This document shows positions 45,130 through 56,494 of a stretch of 64,000 nt of DNA, in pieces. The position numbers and the translations under genes were made by a program. The stretch comes from Voacanga thouarsii (Eukaryota; Streptophyta; Magnoliopsida; Gentianales; Apocynaceae): NCBI GenBank assembly GCA_026120185.1, contig JANUWF010001188.1, forward strand, positions 1,674,001 to 1,738,000, read 5' to 3'. Under the pieces are notes generated by a model that saw nothing but the letters and a program-made list of their open reading frames with translations, was not told the DNA's origin and did no database searches. The first letter of the stretch is position 1, and every line of letters begins with the position of its first letter.

Positions 45130-47791
45130 TGTAAGGTATCTCATGCATATCATATATAGTGCAGCGGAAAGAATAAGAACAAGATACCATCTCAATATCT
45201 GTATACGTGTAGAAAACAAGACATAAAGAGAAGAAGATCACCTTTCCAGTGAGGCGCGATCCAACAATCCTCTTGATTAAACACCACAAGAGTCGAATGT
45301 CCAACTACTACAATCACAGTGTGTGATTATCTCTAATAGAAATGCACACGGAGGATCACTCTCAAGCACCCAGATGTTTCTGTGCTAGCAGAAACCAAAA
45401 GGCAGCTAGGGTTTATTGTTTTTCTTGTTTGCAGAAGAACAACGAGAGAGAGAAAGAAAAAGAAGAGAAGGTTTTGAAGGATGTTGTTTGCCATGAATAA
45501 CTCATCAAATTAGGTATCGTGCATATATCTCACATATATCACGAAGGCCTACTGAAAACACTCCATCTGAGAATTCTAAAACAATTAGAATTCTCTAATT
45601 GTAATTGGTGTTAGTGTTATTCCCTAAAGGCAATCACTTGTACATTGTATATGACACATTTTATTTTAATAAAGGGCATTATTTATCTCACAATTTCTTC
45701 TGTTTACTTTTGTGTAACATAACTGTTAGATAAAGTCCCTAGTACAACACTGTGTTAAGGAAATCATGATAGAGATCATAATATGAGATTCCTACTACAC
45801 TGTATAGTGTTAGTACTTAAATAGTCCATAGTCGTAGTATTAACGAGACAGGTCATCATTAATGCGTTAAGACTAGCATGTGTTAGATTTCTTGATTTGA
45901 TCAGGTGGTGGTTCTCATATCTGTGAGTATTGAGATGCTCAAAGTTAACACATGGATACTTGTTAATGGAACAAGTTCATTGGATAACCTAGTTATGAGA
46001 TAATTACATGGACAACTATTTAGTGCCAGTGATATAATCTCAATATAGCAAACGTGCAAGTATCCTTAGACTTGAGATCTCCATGGTACTTTGTTTGCTG
46101 AGCTTTGTGCTTTGATTCCAATCTCTAGAGCCCGATCGAAGGCCGCCTATGGGATGGATATTGGGTACATTGTGAAGTAAACGAAAGTTGTTGAGAGGGT
46201 CAATAAAGGATTCACAACTCCTAATAGTAGGGGCGAATATCTCACGGCCACTGGTAGGAATTACTACCTGACAAATCCTTGGGTAAGGCGACTGTGTATT
46301 GGAAATAGTTTCAATTGATACACATCTAGAGTAGTATATTCCTGGTACAAGTACTATTACATTCGAGCCAGAATTAATATATATTCTGGAGGGAGTTGGC
46401 ACTAATTCCGTACTCCAAACCGAATGAGATATTGTATGGTGAAAGGAGTTAATTGCACTGTAGTTTGTTATTGAAAGGTTCATGTTAAGCCAGTTGACTT
46501 CCGGGACTCTTGGGTGGTCATGATATATTTTTAGATACCGCTCATCATTTGGGATTATGGGTTTATTAATTGATGAATTAATAAACCAATCCTGATTAGA
46601 ATTAATAGGATTAATTGTAATTAATTAGGAATTATTATTCTCAATGATATTTGGAATAATTCATGTTCACTACTAATTGACTGGGAAACCTAATAGGTCA
46701 CACACAATAGAGGATTATATACTCAAGATGTTATTTGATAACATAATAGGGTTAATTGCGAGAAAGAGATGTTGTTGTGGTCAAATTATAATTAGTTATA
46801 ATTTATGGGCCAAATTGTAATTGTGAGAACTTAATTTTTCCTATTACAATTAGGGAATTCTAACTGTTTTAGAATTCTCAGTTGGAGTATTTTTCCACCA
46901 GATTTCGTGTAATATATAGAGGATATATGCACGAAATTTCTGAGTAGTGAAAAACACATGAAACAACTCCAACCCTAGCAACATACGATCTCTCCCTCTT
47001 CTCTCTCTCGTTGTTCTTGAAGCATAACCCTAGCCGCCACTTAGTTTTTTTTCTAGCACAGAAAACTTCGTGCTTGAGTGTATCCTCTGTATGGATTTTT
47101 GTTAGAGATAATCACACACTATGATTATAGTGGTTGGCGTTCAACTCACGTGGTGTTTGATCAAGAAGATGCTGGATCGCGCCTCGACTTGAAGAAGAAA
47201 ATATTTGTTCTTTAGACGATCAAAGAAAGGTAAAAAAATGTTACATTTGTTCTCTTTATGTCTTGTTTTCCACACATATGTAGATCTTGGGTTGGTATCT
47301 CGTTCTTATTTTTTCGTTGTGCTATATATGATATGCGTGAGATACCCAACAATTGGAACCATTAAGTTCTCACAATTACAATTTGGCCCATAAATTATAA
47401 CTAATTATAATTTAATCACAACAACTTCTATTTCTCTCAATTAATCCCACTATGTTATCAAATAACATCTTGAGCATACAATCCTCTATTGTATGTGACG
47501 TATTAGGTTTCTCAGTCAATTGGTAGCGAACATGAATTAATTCAAACGTCTTTGAGATTAATAATCTATAATTAATTAGAATTAATCATATTAATTCTAA
47601 TCAGGATTGGTTTATTAATTCATCAATTAATAAACCTATATTTCACAGATCATGAGCGGTATCTAGCAACACATCATGACCACCCAAGAGTTCAGGAAGT
47701 TAAGTGGCTTGACATAAACCCTTCAATAACAAATTATAGTGCAATTAACTCCTTTCACCATACAATATCTCATATATCTCATTCGGTCTAG
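45130..47791 (-). repeat. Copia-1 5' LTR, split and truncated
   Basis: Two pieces, 45130-45608 and 47357-47791, interrupted by a solo LTR. Together they give the last 0.92 kb of a 1.75-kb LTR. The U3 start (about 0.8 kb) is gone; the sequence stops after CATTCGGTCTAG and runs straight into Gypsy-C. Confidence 0.85.
45609..47351 (+). mobile_element. Copia solo LTR in Copia-1 5' LTR
   Basis: 1743 bp, TGTTAGTG to CCCAACA, with perfect ATTGG duplications at 45604-45608 and 47352-47356. Same family as Copia-2. It serves as the reference for LTR length here. Confidence 0.93.
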
Positions 47792-48277
47792 TGTCGTGGA
47801 CCATGGGCTTTGTAGATAGAAAAAGGATAGACTTTTCCAAAAACATTACGTGTTAGCTTGTTGAGTCCGATATTGGGGATACCAAGGGGAAAAAGAGTAG
47901 TGAGGAGTTTTGAACCAATTCGGTATTGAAGTTTAGGAAATTTCATATCTTCTTTTGCTTAATAAAAGGTGGTGTCCCTTGCTATGTGGAATTTTGGAAT
48001 TTTATTCATGTTAAATTAGGATACTATGCATGCCTCTTTTCTTTTGTTGAAATTATGCATTTTAAATGAATGCAAGTTTATCTTTTTTTGATAGTTAGCT
48101 AATTCCAAAATTATTCGATTTACTATTTTGTGTAAGTTAAGTTTGGCATTTGTGGCGCTATGTGAGTTGAGTTTGACATTTGTGGTGCCCCGTGATGTTT
48201 ATAACTTGCTTGTATGATTTATAACCATGACATATCTGCATACTTACTAGCCTTATGGTAATGTTATATTACTTAAG
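47792..48277 (+). other. Gypsy-C leader remnant
   Basis: 486 bp upstream of gag. No primer site and no homologue of the extra 5' ORF seen in Gypsy-A and Gypsy-B. Nothing else recognised. Confidence 0.5.
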
Positions 48278-49393
48278 ATGGCACCAAGGCGAAGAGATAC
48301 TGTTCGTAGTAAAACCACTCAGGAGAGCCCATCGTCGATTCTACAGTTTGCACCAATGTAGCACTCTACCCCCGAGATAAGGGGGGATGATGGACAAGAG
48401 TATGAGAAAGTGCCCGAGGGACCCTCGGTAGTAACCATTGGATAAGCATTCAACAAGATCATGGAGATTCTATATCCTTTATCAGATAAGGTTGACACAA
48501 AGAGCAATCTGCTAAGGGAGATGACTTAGTTTTGGAATGATTTTTTAAGTTCTAGCCACCGATTTTCCATGAAGAGACATAACAGGATGAGAAGGTAGAA
48601 CAATGGATTGAGTACATGAAGCATATATTCTCCACCCTATAGTACTCTAAATAGAGGATGGTTAAATTTGCAACTCTTTGACTGAGGGGACTGGCTAGGC
48701 CATGGTGGCAACATGTCCAAGATGAGTGGAGAAAGATTGATCGGGAGTGGACATGGATCAACTTTACTGAGGTGTTCAAGATAGAGTATATGCTAAAGTG
48801 GATAATAGAGAAAAGAGTGGATGAATTCCAGGGTCTGGGAAAAAAAGGCATTATTGTGGCACAGTATGCAGCATAATTTTTGCAACTATTAAAATTTTGT
48901 AAGTACCTGGTGGATATGGAATAGAAATAAACCAGGAAATTCATTAAAGGATTGAGGCACGAGCTAAGAAGGGCTTTAGCACCCTTCCCACCTGCAGTGG
49001 ATGCTGCTACTAGAATGGAAAACGAGGATAAGCATCGAGTGGCACCCAAACCATACTAGCTGACAAGGCCACCAACCAGGCAGCAGTTCCACAAACACTC
49101 AGCTATGCAATAGTGGGGCACTAAAGGCAAGTAGGCTTAGACCACTCCAGTAGACGCAATCCCAAATTTGCCCGCATGTTGATACAGCAGGAAGAGGGGC
49201 CATGTAGAGGAGAAATATTGTTGGTTGGTTAAAGGGAGTAGCCTGAAAGTATTACAATTGTAGGGACCCAAATCATCTTTAGAACAATTGTCTTAAGCCA
49301 CTAAGGATTGGACATTGAGCCTCTGCTCCACCTACTGGCAGTAGTAGAGGGACAACTAGTAAAGCTACTTGGAGCGGTGGGCAAAAGCCTCAA
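48278..49393 (+). pseudogene. Gypsy-C gag
   Basis: Starts MAPRRRDT at 48278. A capsid-type RGLARPWWQHVQ-like region lies near 48686-48721, and two CCHC-like knuckles lie near 49178-49215 and 49245-49290. More than eight in-frame stops. Confidence 0.72.
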
Positions 49394-49750
49394 GTGACGG
49401 CTAAGGTGTTCGCTCTAAATCAAGATGAGGTCGGAGCTGATGCAACGGCAGTGGAAGGTAAGCTCTCTATTCAGGATTATACTATTAATGTACTTATAGA
49501 CCTTGGATCTACACATTCTTACTTAAATAAAACTTGTGCACCTCATTTAGGTTGGGAAGGGGATGAACTACCCTATAACCTATTGTTAAGTACCCATTTA
49601 GTGAAAATGGTAAAAGTGAGGAAATTGATGCAAGAATGTGAAATTAAGGTAGGAAAGGAAATTCTTAAGGCAGACCTCATACATTTACCTATTAAGGATT
49701 ACTATCTAATTCTGGGTATGGATTATTGGCTAAGCATGAAGCAAGGGTAG
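49394..49750 (+). CDS. Gypsy-C protease
   Basis: 118 open codons with INVLIDLGSTHSYLN near 33-47 (catalytic D and G kept) and YLILGMDYWL near 104, where a frameshift distorts the LILGMDWL block. Confidence 0.82.
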   Translation: MTAKVFALNQDEVGADATAVEGKLSIQDYTINVLIDLGSTHSYLNKTCAPHLGWEGDELPYNLLLSTHLVKMVKVRKLMQECEIKVGKEILKADLIHLPIKDYYLILGMDYWLSMKQG

Positions 49751-49818
49751 ACTGTAAGATCAAAACTGTTCAGTTGGTTAGACCTGGTTGCGACATAATA
49801 TAATTTAACGAGAAACGG

Positions 49819-50700
49819 GTGAAGAATTTGAAATTTTTTTTAGCAAGGATAAAAGGCAGGAAGATGTTAAAGAAGGAATGCACGAGATATCTAGCTTATC
49901 TAATAAATAAGCCTAAGGATCAGTGTATTTTGGAGAGTATGACTGTAGTAAATGAGTTCCAAGATGTTTTTCCTATTGAACTCACTTCCTTTTCACCTTC
50001 TCGGGAAGTTAAGTTTACTATAGACTTAATACCAGGAGCTGAACTAGTATTAAGAACATTGTATCAGATGGCTCCTGCTAAGCTAAATGAGTTGAAAGAG
50101 CAATTGGAAGAGCTGGTGAATCACGGATATATTAGACTAAGTACGTCATCGTGGAGAGTGCAGATATTGGTCGTGAAGAAAAATAACGAAACTTTGAGAC
50201 TCTGCATTGATTATAAAGGTTTGAATAATTTAACGATCAAGAACAAGTATCTGTTACCATCGATAGGTGAATTATTCGACCAATTACAAGGATCCAGTAA
50301 GTTAGATCTTTAACAGGGTTATTATCAAGTTCGGATAAAGGAGGAAGATATTTTAAAGATGGCCTTCAATACTCAATATGGCCACTACGAGTTTGTAATG
50401 ATGCCATTTTGGGTAACCGTTGCACCGACTGTGTTTATGGATTTAATGCATAGGGTTTTCCAACTGTAACTAACCAAGTTTGTTGTGGTGTTCATAGATA
50501 ATATTCGTGTCTATTTTAAAAGTCCGGAAAAGCATGTCAAGCACTTGAAGTTGGCTTTAGAAAAGCTAAAGAAATATGAGCTATATGCTAAGTTTAGAAA
50601 ATGCATGTTCTGGATAGACTTGGTGTCATTTCATGGACATATAGTCTCTAAGGATGGTATCAAGGTGGATCCCGCGAAGGTAGAAGTTGTAGCAAGCTAG
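49819..50700 (+). pseudogene. Gypsy-C reverse transcriptase
   Basis: 49819-50313 is open and contains [14 protein letters not shown] and [20 protein letters not shown]. After a TAA, 50485-50700 has VFIDNIRVYFK: the FIDD box has become FIDN, so catalysis would be lost. The YSKLDL block is shortened to SSKLDL. Confidence 0.85.
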
Positions 50701-52470
50701 AAGCAACCCAAAAATATCACCGAGATTCGTAGTTTCCTTAGGTTAGTCAGGTATTACTACCGGTTCATCAAGAATTTCTGTACCTTGGCCTCTCCCATGA
50801 TTCGACTTCTGAGAAAGAATGTACCATTTGTTTGGAGCAACAAGTGCGAGAGGAGTTTCCAAGAACTTAATTGAAGACTTGTGACAACCCCTGTATTGAG
50901 CCTACTTGAAGAGGATAAATCTGGAAAGCTAAAACCATATGAGATCAATTATCCGATGCATGATCTGAAACTTGCAGCTTTTGTGTTAGCCCTAAAAAAG
51001 TAGAGACACTATCTCTATGGAGTAGAGTATGAAATGTTCACGGATCACATGAGTTTCAAGTACATATTCACACAGAAAGATTTGAATATCTGATAGCAAA
51101 GGTGGATGGAGTTCCTAGAAGAGTATAAATGCCCTATAAATTACCATCCACTAAAGGCTAATGTAGTGGTAGATATGTTGAGTAGAAAGGTTAAGATGCT
51201 AGTTTGCGAATACAAGAAGTTCAAGTGGTATAGAAAATATTAGATCAAAACACTACCATATATAGGGAAAATATCTGTATCAGTAATCTAAAATTTGTAC
51301 TAGAGTTGAAATAGGAGATCATTAAAGCTCAAAAGGACATAAGAGAATTTCAGACCTTTAAGGCTAAGGAGGTTCAATGAGGAGGTATGGATTTTCGGGT
51401 TGATGATGAGGGAGTGCTTTACTTCCGTAATTGATTATGTGTACCACATGATCAAGAGCTGAGGAAGAGAATTCTAGAAGAGGCAAATTATAGTAAGTAT
51501 GCTATTCATCCGAGAGAGGTGAAGATGTACCAAGATTTGAAAAAGGCATATTGGTGGCCTGCAATGAAGAAGGATGTGGTCAAGTATGTGTTGACTTTCT
51601 TGATCTACCAAAGGGTCAAAACAGAGCATAAAATATCTGTGGGGTTGGTACAACTATTACCCATTCCGTAAGAGAAATGGGAAGAGGTAACTATAGACTT
51701 CATCACAGGTTTGCCAATGGCTAAGACGTAGAAGGATACTATTTGGGTAGTCATAGACTGATTAGCTAAATCTGCACACTTTGTACCGGTGAACGTGAGA
51801 GACTCGATGGAGAAGTTAGCCTAACTTTATACATGAGAAATTGTAAGACTGCATGGGGTACCGTCGAGTATTGTATCGGATCGAGCCTCTAAGTTCACTT
51901 TGAGATTTTGGAATAACTTCTAAGAGTCTATAGGTTCGACATTAAATTTTAGTACTTCAGCATATTCTCAAACTAATAGACAGTCTGAGAGGGTTATTCA
52001 TATTCTGGAGAATATGCTGAGGGCCTGTATCCTAGATTTTGGATTCTGGATTGATAGCTTACCTTATGCGGAGCTGGCATATAGCAACAACTAATAGACA
52101 TCAATAGGTATGGCACCGTACGAAGATCTATTTGGGAGAAAATGCCAAGTACCACTATTTTGGGGTTGGTTGGAGGATGGTCATGTTAGCAAGTCTGATG
52201 AGGTAAATATCCAAGTGATGACAAATAAATTTTGGGTGATAACAGAAAGATTGAAAGCAGCTTAGAGTCGTCAGAAGATTTATGCGGATAACAGGAGACA
52301 AGAATTGGAGTTCCAAGTGAGGGATCAAACATTCCTGAAGTTGACTCCCAATCGAGGAATTTTGAAGCATCTGAAAAGAGGACAGTTGAGTCCGAGATAT
52401 CTATGGTCATTTCCGGTTATTGAAAGGATTGGACCAGTAGCTTATTAGTTGGATTTACCGGAAGGTTTAA
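50701..52470 (+). pseudogene. Gypsy-C RNase H and integrase
   Basis: RNase H remnants ([16 protein letters not shown] near 51037-51084) are followed by the integrase finger (NYSKYAIHPREVKMYQDLKK near 51486-51545) and the core. Asp in TIDFITGLPM near 51690, Asp near 51880 (SDRAS), and Glu in SERVIH near 51987 are all recognisable. Many TAG stops. This is the copy that shows what Gypsy-A has lost. Confidence 0.8.
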
Positions 52471-52732
52471 TAGGAACATATGATGTGTCCCATGTGTAAC
52501 AACTGAAGAAGTATCATCCTAATTTGGAGCATTTGCTAAACGACAAACCACTGATACTATAACCTGACCTAAGCTATGTTGAGAAGCCACTAAGGATCTT
52601 GGACAGAAATGTTAAGACGCTTCGAAACAAGCAGATTCCTATGGTAAAAGTTTTGTGGGATCATCACGGTGCGCAAGACGCTACTTGGGAAATCATGGAT
52701 TGGATAAGGCAAAAGTATCCAGATTTGTTATA
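52471..52732 (+). pseudogene. Gypsy-C chromodomain
   Basis: Contains YVEKPLRILDRNVKTLRNKQ near 52573-52632 and DATWEIMDWIRQKYPDL up to the stop at 52732, the chromovirus C-terminal chromodomain, with the Trp kept. Confidence 0.82.
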
Positions 52733-52769
52733 AAGGTACAATACCATGAATTTTAGGGCAAAATTTGTT

Positions 52770-52783
52770 TAAAAAAGAGAGGA
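52770..52783 (+). promoter_or_regulatory. Gypsy-C polypurine tract
   Basis: AAAAAAGAGAGGA just before the LTR start TGTAATATCCC at 52784. Confidence 0.7.
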
Positions 52784-53417
52784 TGTAATATCCCATCTAA
52801 ACCCTAACCTTGGTATGGGGAATTTGGGAGCATTTAATAATGTCTTGCATGAGCATTTAAATTTATAGTACAGGGATCTGAATTTTTTGATGGATGTGTG
52901 TACATGGATGTTTGTGTTTGCTCTTGTGCTTGTTTGTGTTTGACTTCTTCAGTAAGCTAGTAACGTCCTTTTCCCTTAAATGATATGAGATGTGATAAGT
53001 TTAGGGTGCTTTAAGGTAAGTGTGATGTCTAGATGGGAAAGTGCAGGTAATTTGTTGGGAAATAAGAATGCAAGAGTTGATATGATCTAGTGGATAAAAC
53101 TTAGTATATAGTTCCTTGAAACTGGAGTTTCAATCCCAGCACCTCTAAAATTACTTCCTATTCTTTTCTTTTTGTTTCCTGTAGCCTAAAGACAGCGTAA
53201 TGTCACCCTGCTTGAGAGAATAAATCCTCCCTAATTATTTTTAGTACCAATGAATTAATTTTTACTTTGTAGCATTTACTAAAGATTTTATAAAAATTTT
53301 TTCCTTTATTTTCTGCCTAAAAGATTTATTTAAACAATACTCTTGTTGTTTGAAATTTAATAATCAGTTTTCAAATAAATTTTTTGTTTATTCTTTTGAA
53401 GGAAAAAATATATGCAT

Positions 53418-53481
<64 letters not shown>

Positions 53482-54938
53482 TAAATAACATTTTTTCTGA
53501 TTTTAAATTATTTTGAGTTTATTATTATTTTTATTTTGGGATTTATTTTGATTATAAAATAGTTTTCTAATTTCTTAAAAAAAAAAAAAAAAAGAGGGGG
53601 GAGGGGGCTTGGCTTGGACTGAGCCAGCTTCGGCTCACGCCACGCCGGCTTGGTGTATACCGAGCCACCAAGGGGGCAGCCGTGCCCGGCTTTGCCAAAG
53701 CCGCGGCTAGCTATACCTTGGGCTTAGCCAAGCACAGTTAGTGCAATGCTAGGGCTGGCACCCTGCATGTTTTTTTCCCTTTTCTCATGTTCACCTTCAT
53801 CTTCAATTGATTTTTCTCTTAGAAAACCTTATGAAGGAAGGAGTCTTTTAGCAGTAGAACTCTATCTAGCTCTGAATCTCCTAAGATTACTCTAGGAATA
53901 TTTCTCTTTGGTTATCAATAAACTTTGGGAAGGAAACCAATAACCTCAGAACACTGTGCACCGAAACTCTTCTGCGACTTTTCTTTCCTCTAATCAACCA
54001 AGCTTCGAAGGCACGATTTGCTTTCTGTTCTGGGCTTAGCATCGGCAAACCTTCAGGACTAGAAGACTCCCCTCTTCAAGTAAAAACGTGAATCCATTCT
54101 ATTTGTTGTTTTGTTATTTGTGATCGAGTAGTCTTGCATAGTTTGTAATCTCAGTAAAAGCCTTTGATAATGACCCACGCCAACTTAGTTTGCGATTATT
54201 TCTGTAATACTCTTCTGGAGCATGATTAAGATATGTGGTTTGTTGTTTAAGGCTCAGAGCTTTTTGTGAATTTAAACCAAACGGTCAGTAGGGGGATTGA
54301 GTTGTGGGGAAATCTTCTTGGAGTAATAGAAATATGAATAGTGTTAAGCAATTTAGTAATCGCAGTAGGTGATAGCTATTTGCCTTCTAAATTCGTTTGC
54401 CTGATGGTGATGCTATCAGCAAGGCTATGAATTAGTGTATCCTTGAATTGGTCATGATTGATATTGTTCAAATTCTAACTACTAAGGTTTTATTAAAGCT
54501 TATAATTTGAAACCATTTATCAAGTAAAAATACATTTAGAACTATTATTTATCTGGGTTATGAATTATTTTGCCAATCTACTTGATATTAATTACATTCA
54601 ACAGCTATTAACTAATGTTCACCAGTCACAATTTAGTAACCCACCTCAAAGATAAAACGTTTATTTAAACTAAACCTTTAAGTATTTATTAGCTACAACA
54701 TTTTTAATTATTTATTAACTTATTTATTAATTTAATTACGTACATATTTATTTATTCATTCATTTATTTATTTTATTTACTTATTTATTTATTTATCTAT
54801 TTAAATATTCATTTAATTATTCACTTATTTAATTATCCATTTATTCATAAAATAAATGAATTATTTGTTACTTATTCACATGGACAAAGCTTCATTTTTA
54901 GTAGCTAATATATTTAAGCGCTTCTTCAGTAGCATGGT
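52784..54938 (+). repeat. Gypsy-C 3' LTR, partial
   Basis: 2155 bp before the Athila-like element cuts it. It has a degenerate tRNA-like segment (about 53068-53140, GTTTCAATCCC), an (ATT)n tract (53415-53481), an A15 run, a GC-rich patch at 53595-53770 with repeated GCCGGCTT-type words, and AT-rich ATTTATTT repeats at 54700-54850. Nothing gene-like. Confidence 0.75.
53415..53481. repeat. (ATT)n microsatellite
   Basis: Interrupted ATA/ATT runs of about 65 bp. Confidence 0.85.
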
Positions 54939-56479
54939 TGATGTGTTCGGACTTGGGTATAAAAAATCATACAAAAACTAAGCATATTCTCAATCAAGTT
55001 TAAATTAAAATGTTCAACCCAAATCACACATATGAGCAAGCGTACTCATCATTAACCGAGCATAGGGTTCAAACAAGTGTCAATCCCCCAAGAACAAGTA
55101 GACATTAATTACCTTTCTTTCATTGTTTCACCGATTTAATAAATTGAAAAACAAAGAAAAATAATAAAATATAAAATATATATATATATATATACATGTC
55201 AAGGATGTAGAATTATGTAACTTAAGCCATTGTTTAGACAAACATGATCTTAAAGAACTTAACCATTATCATAAATAATTATTCCATTGCCATCATAAAG
55301 GATTAATATAGACTCACTTCGTTTCCAATCCATGAATCCCTATCTTCTAGGTAACTTAGCATCACATTCCTGTCTTAACCAGTCTTATCCAAAAGATGCA
55401 TTAAACATAATCCTTTGATTAAATTTCCATTCCTGGCAAACTTAAACATGAAATTAACCAATGAATCCATTCCTGACAGACATCAATTAACCTTTAATTA
55501 CCTTGTTGTTAGGAATTAATTCCTTTTCCAAGCAAGTTAAGAGACAATCAATATGAAATCAATGAATTGAAACCACCATTAACCCTTTTTTCCAAGCAAG
55601 TCAATGGAAAATAACAATCAACCAATCCCATAATCAGTCAAGTAATTAAATACCAAGAAGATCAATCAATTAATTGAAAGATTAAATATCTCTAAACATC
55701 ATGAATATCTAAAACAATGTCAAATTACAATAAAACAATTAACATATCATTGTCCAAGAAAGAGAAAACAAAGTAAAAGAAAGCACTCATAGACAAGCCT
55801 CCTTCTTCTTCCTTTGAAGACCTTCATGCACAACCCTCCTTGAGCTTGAAGAATTCCTCCCTGGATCGAGTAATTTTCTGTGATGATCAATGAATTCTCC
55901 CCTTTTCCCTTGTGTTTTTCATCTATTTATAGGCTTAGGAAGTACCTAAACTTGTAGGTACAAAGTTCTTGGTTGAGTAGAAGTTGGAAGATACTAAAAC
56001 TCCTTAGATTACCAAAAACCGTATAGAAAAAATCAAGCACCGCCTTAGCTTCAGGGCACAGCTGGTGCCACCTTGACTCTTGGAGCCGGCGCCGGTTGTG
56101 TTCTATTCCTCCACTCGTTCGCCAATTTTTCTTCGAATTTTGCACATTGTGTTCTATACTACAGCCGGTGCCGGTTCCAGCTTCAAAGCCGGCGCCGCCT
56201 AGGTTTTGTTCTACTCTATTTCAACAATTTTTTCGTCGCTTCGAAGTTTGTTTCAAAAATGCATGGCTGGCGCCAGTTCTAAGGTCCTAGCCGGCGCCGC
56301 CTCTCCTCTGTTTTGCGACATTTTTGTTTCGTTTTACCCTAAAAATCTAAAATAAAGAACAAAATACCTTTCCAGGGTAAAATCTTAAATATGAAGGAAT
56401 AGGACTAGTTATTGAACAAAATGTATTACAAATGAACCTCAAATAACTAGGAAAAATATGACTAATTTAGCCCCTATCA
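54939..56479 (-). repeat. Athila-like 3' LTR
   Basis: 1541 bp. A cluster of GGCGCC-type GC-rich blocks lies at 56036-56310. Homologous to the solo LTR 3549-5069 and to 63407-64000. Confidence 0.92.
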
Positions 56480-56494
56480 TTTTTCCCCACACTT
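56480..56494 (-). promoter_or_regulatory. Athila-like polypurine tract
   Basis: Minus strand AAGTGTGGGGAAAAA directly before the LTR. Confidence 0.8.

Larger units (their letters stand above)
1..47791 (-). mobile_element. Copia-1: outermost Ty1/copia element (Angela/BARE-like), interrupted
   Basis: Minus-strand copia element whose 3' end lies beyond the left edge. From right to left it shows a truncated 5' LTR, a primer site, a long leader, gag with a CCHC knuckle, a DTG protease, integrase, and reverse transcriptase with the start of RNase H; this PR-INT-RT-RNH order defines Ty1/copia. Its parts are 1-3548, 5070-6369, 44410-45608 and 47357-47791. The gaps are later insertions: a solo Athila-type LTR, Copia-2 with everything nested in it, and a copia solo LTR. 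Continuity across the 38-kb Copia-2 insertion is supported because the two broken ends join into one leader that matches the leader of Copia-2 itself. The Angela/BARE assignment is inferred from LTR size, leader length and residue patterns. Confidence 0.88.
47792..54938 (+). mobile_element. Gypsy-C: Tekay-like chromovirus remnant lacking its 5' LTR
   Basis: Gag, PR, RT, RNase H, integrase and chromodomain in order, then a polypurine tract and a partial 3' LTR (52784-54938). No 5' LTR or primer site is present; on the left it abuts a truncated copia LTR. The LTR start TGTAATATCCCATCTAAACC resembles Gypsy-A, so it is a more distant relative. The right end is cut by the Athila-like element. Confidence 0.85.

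Noticed and set aside
45031..45304. Minus-strand frames with long Tyr or Ile runs
   Set aside because: Translation of the (AAT)n microsatellite in the Copia-1 leader.
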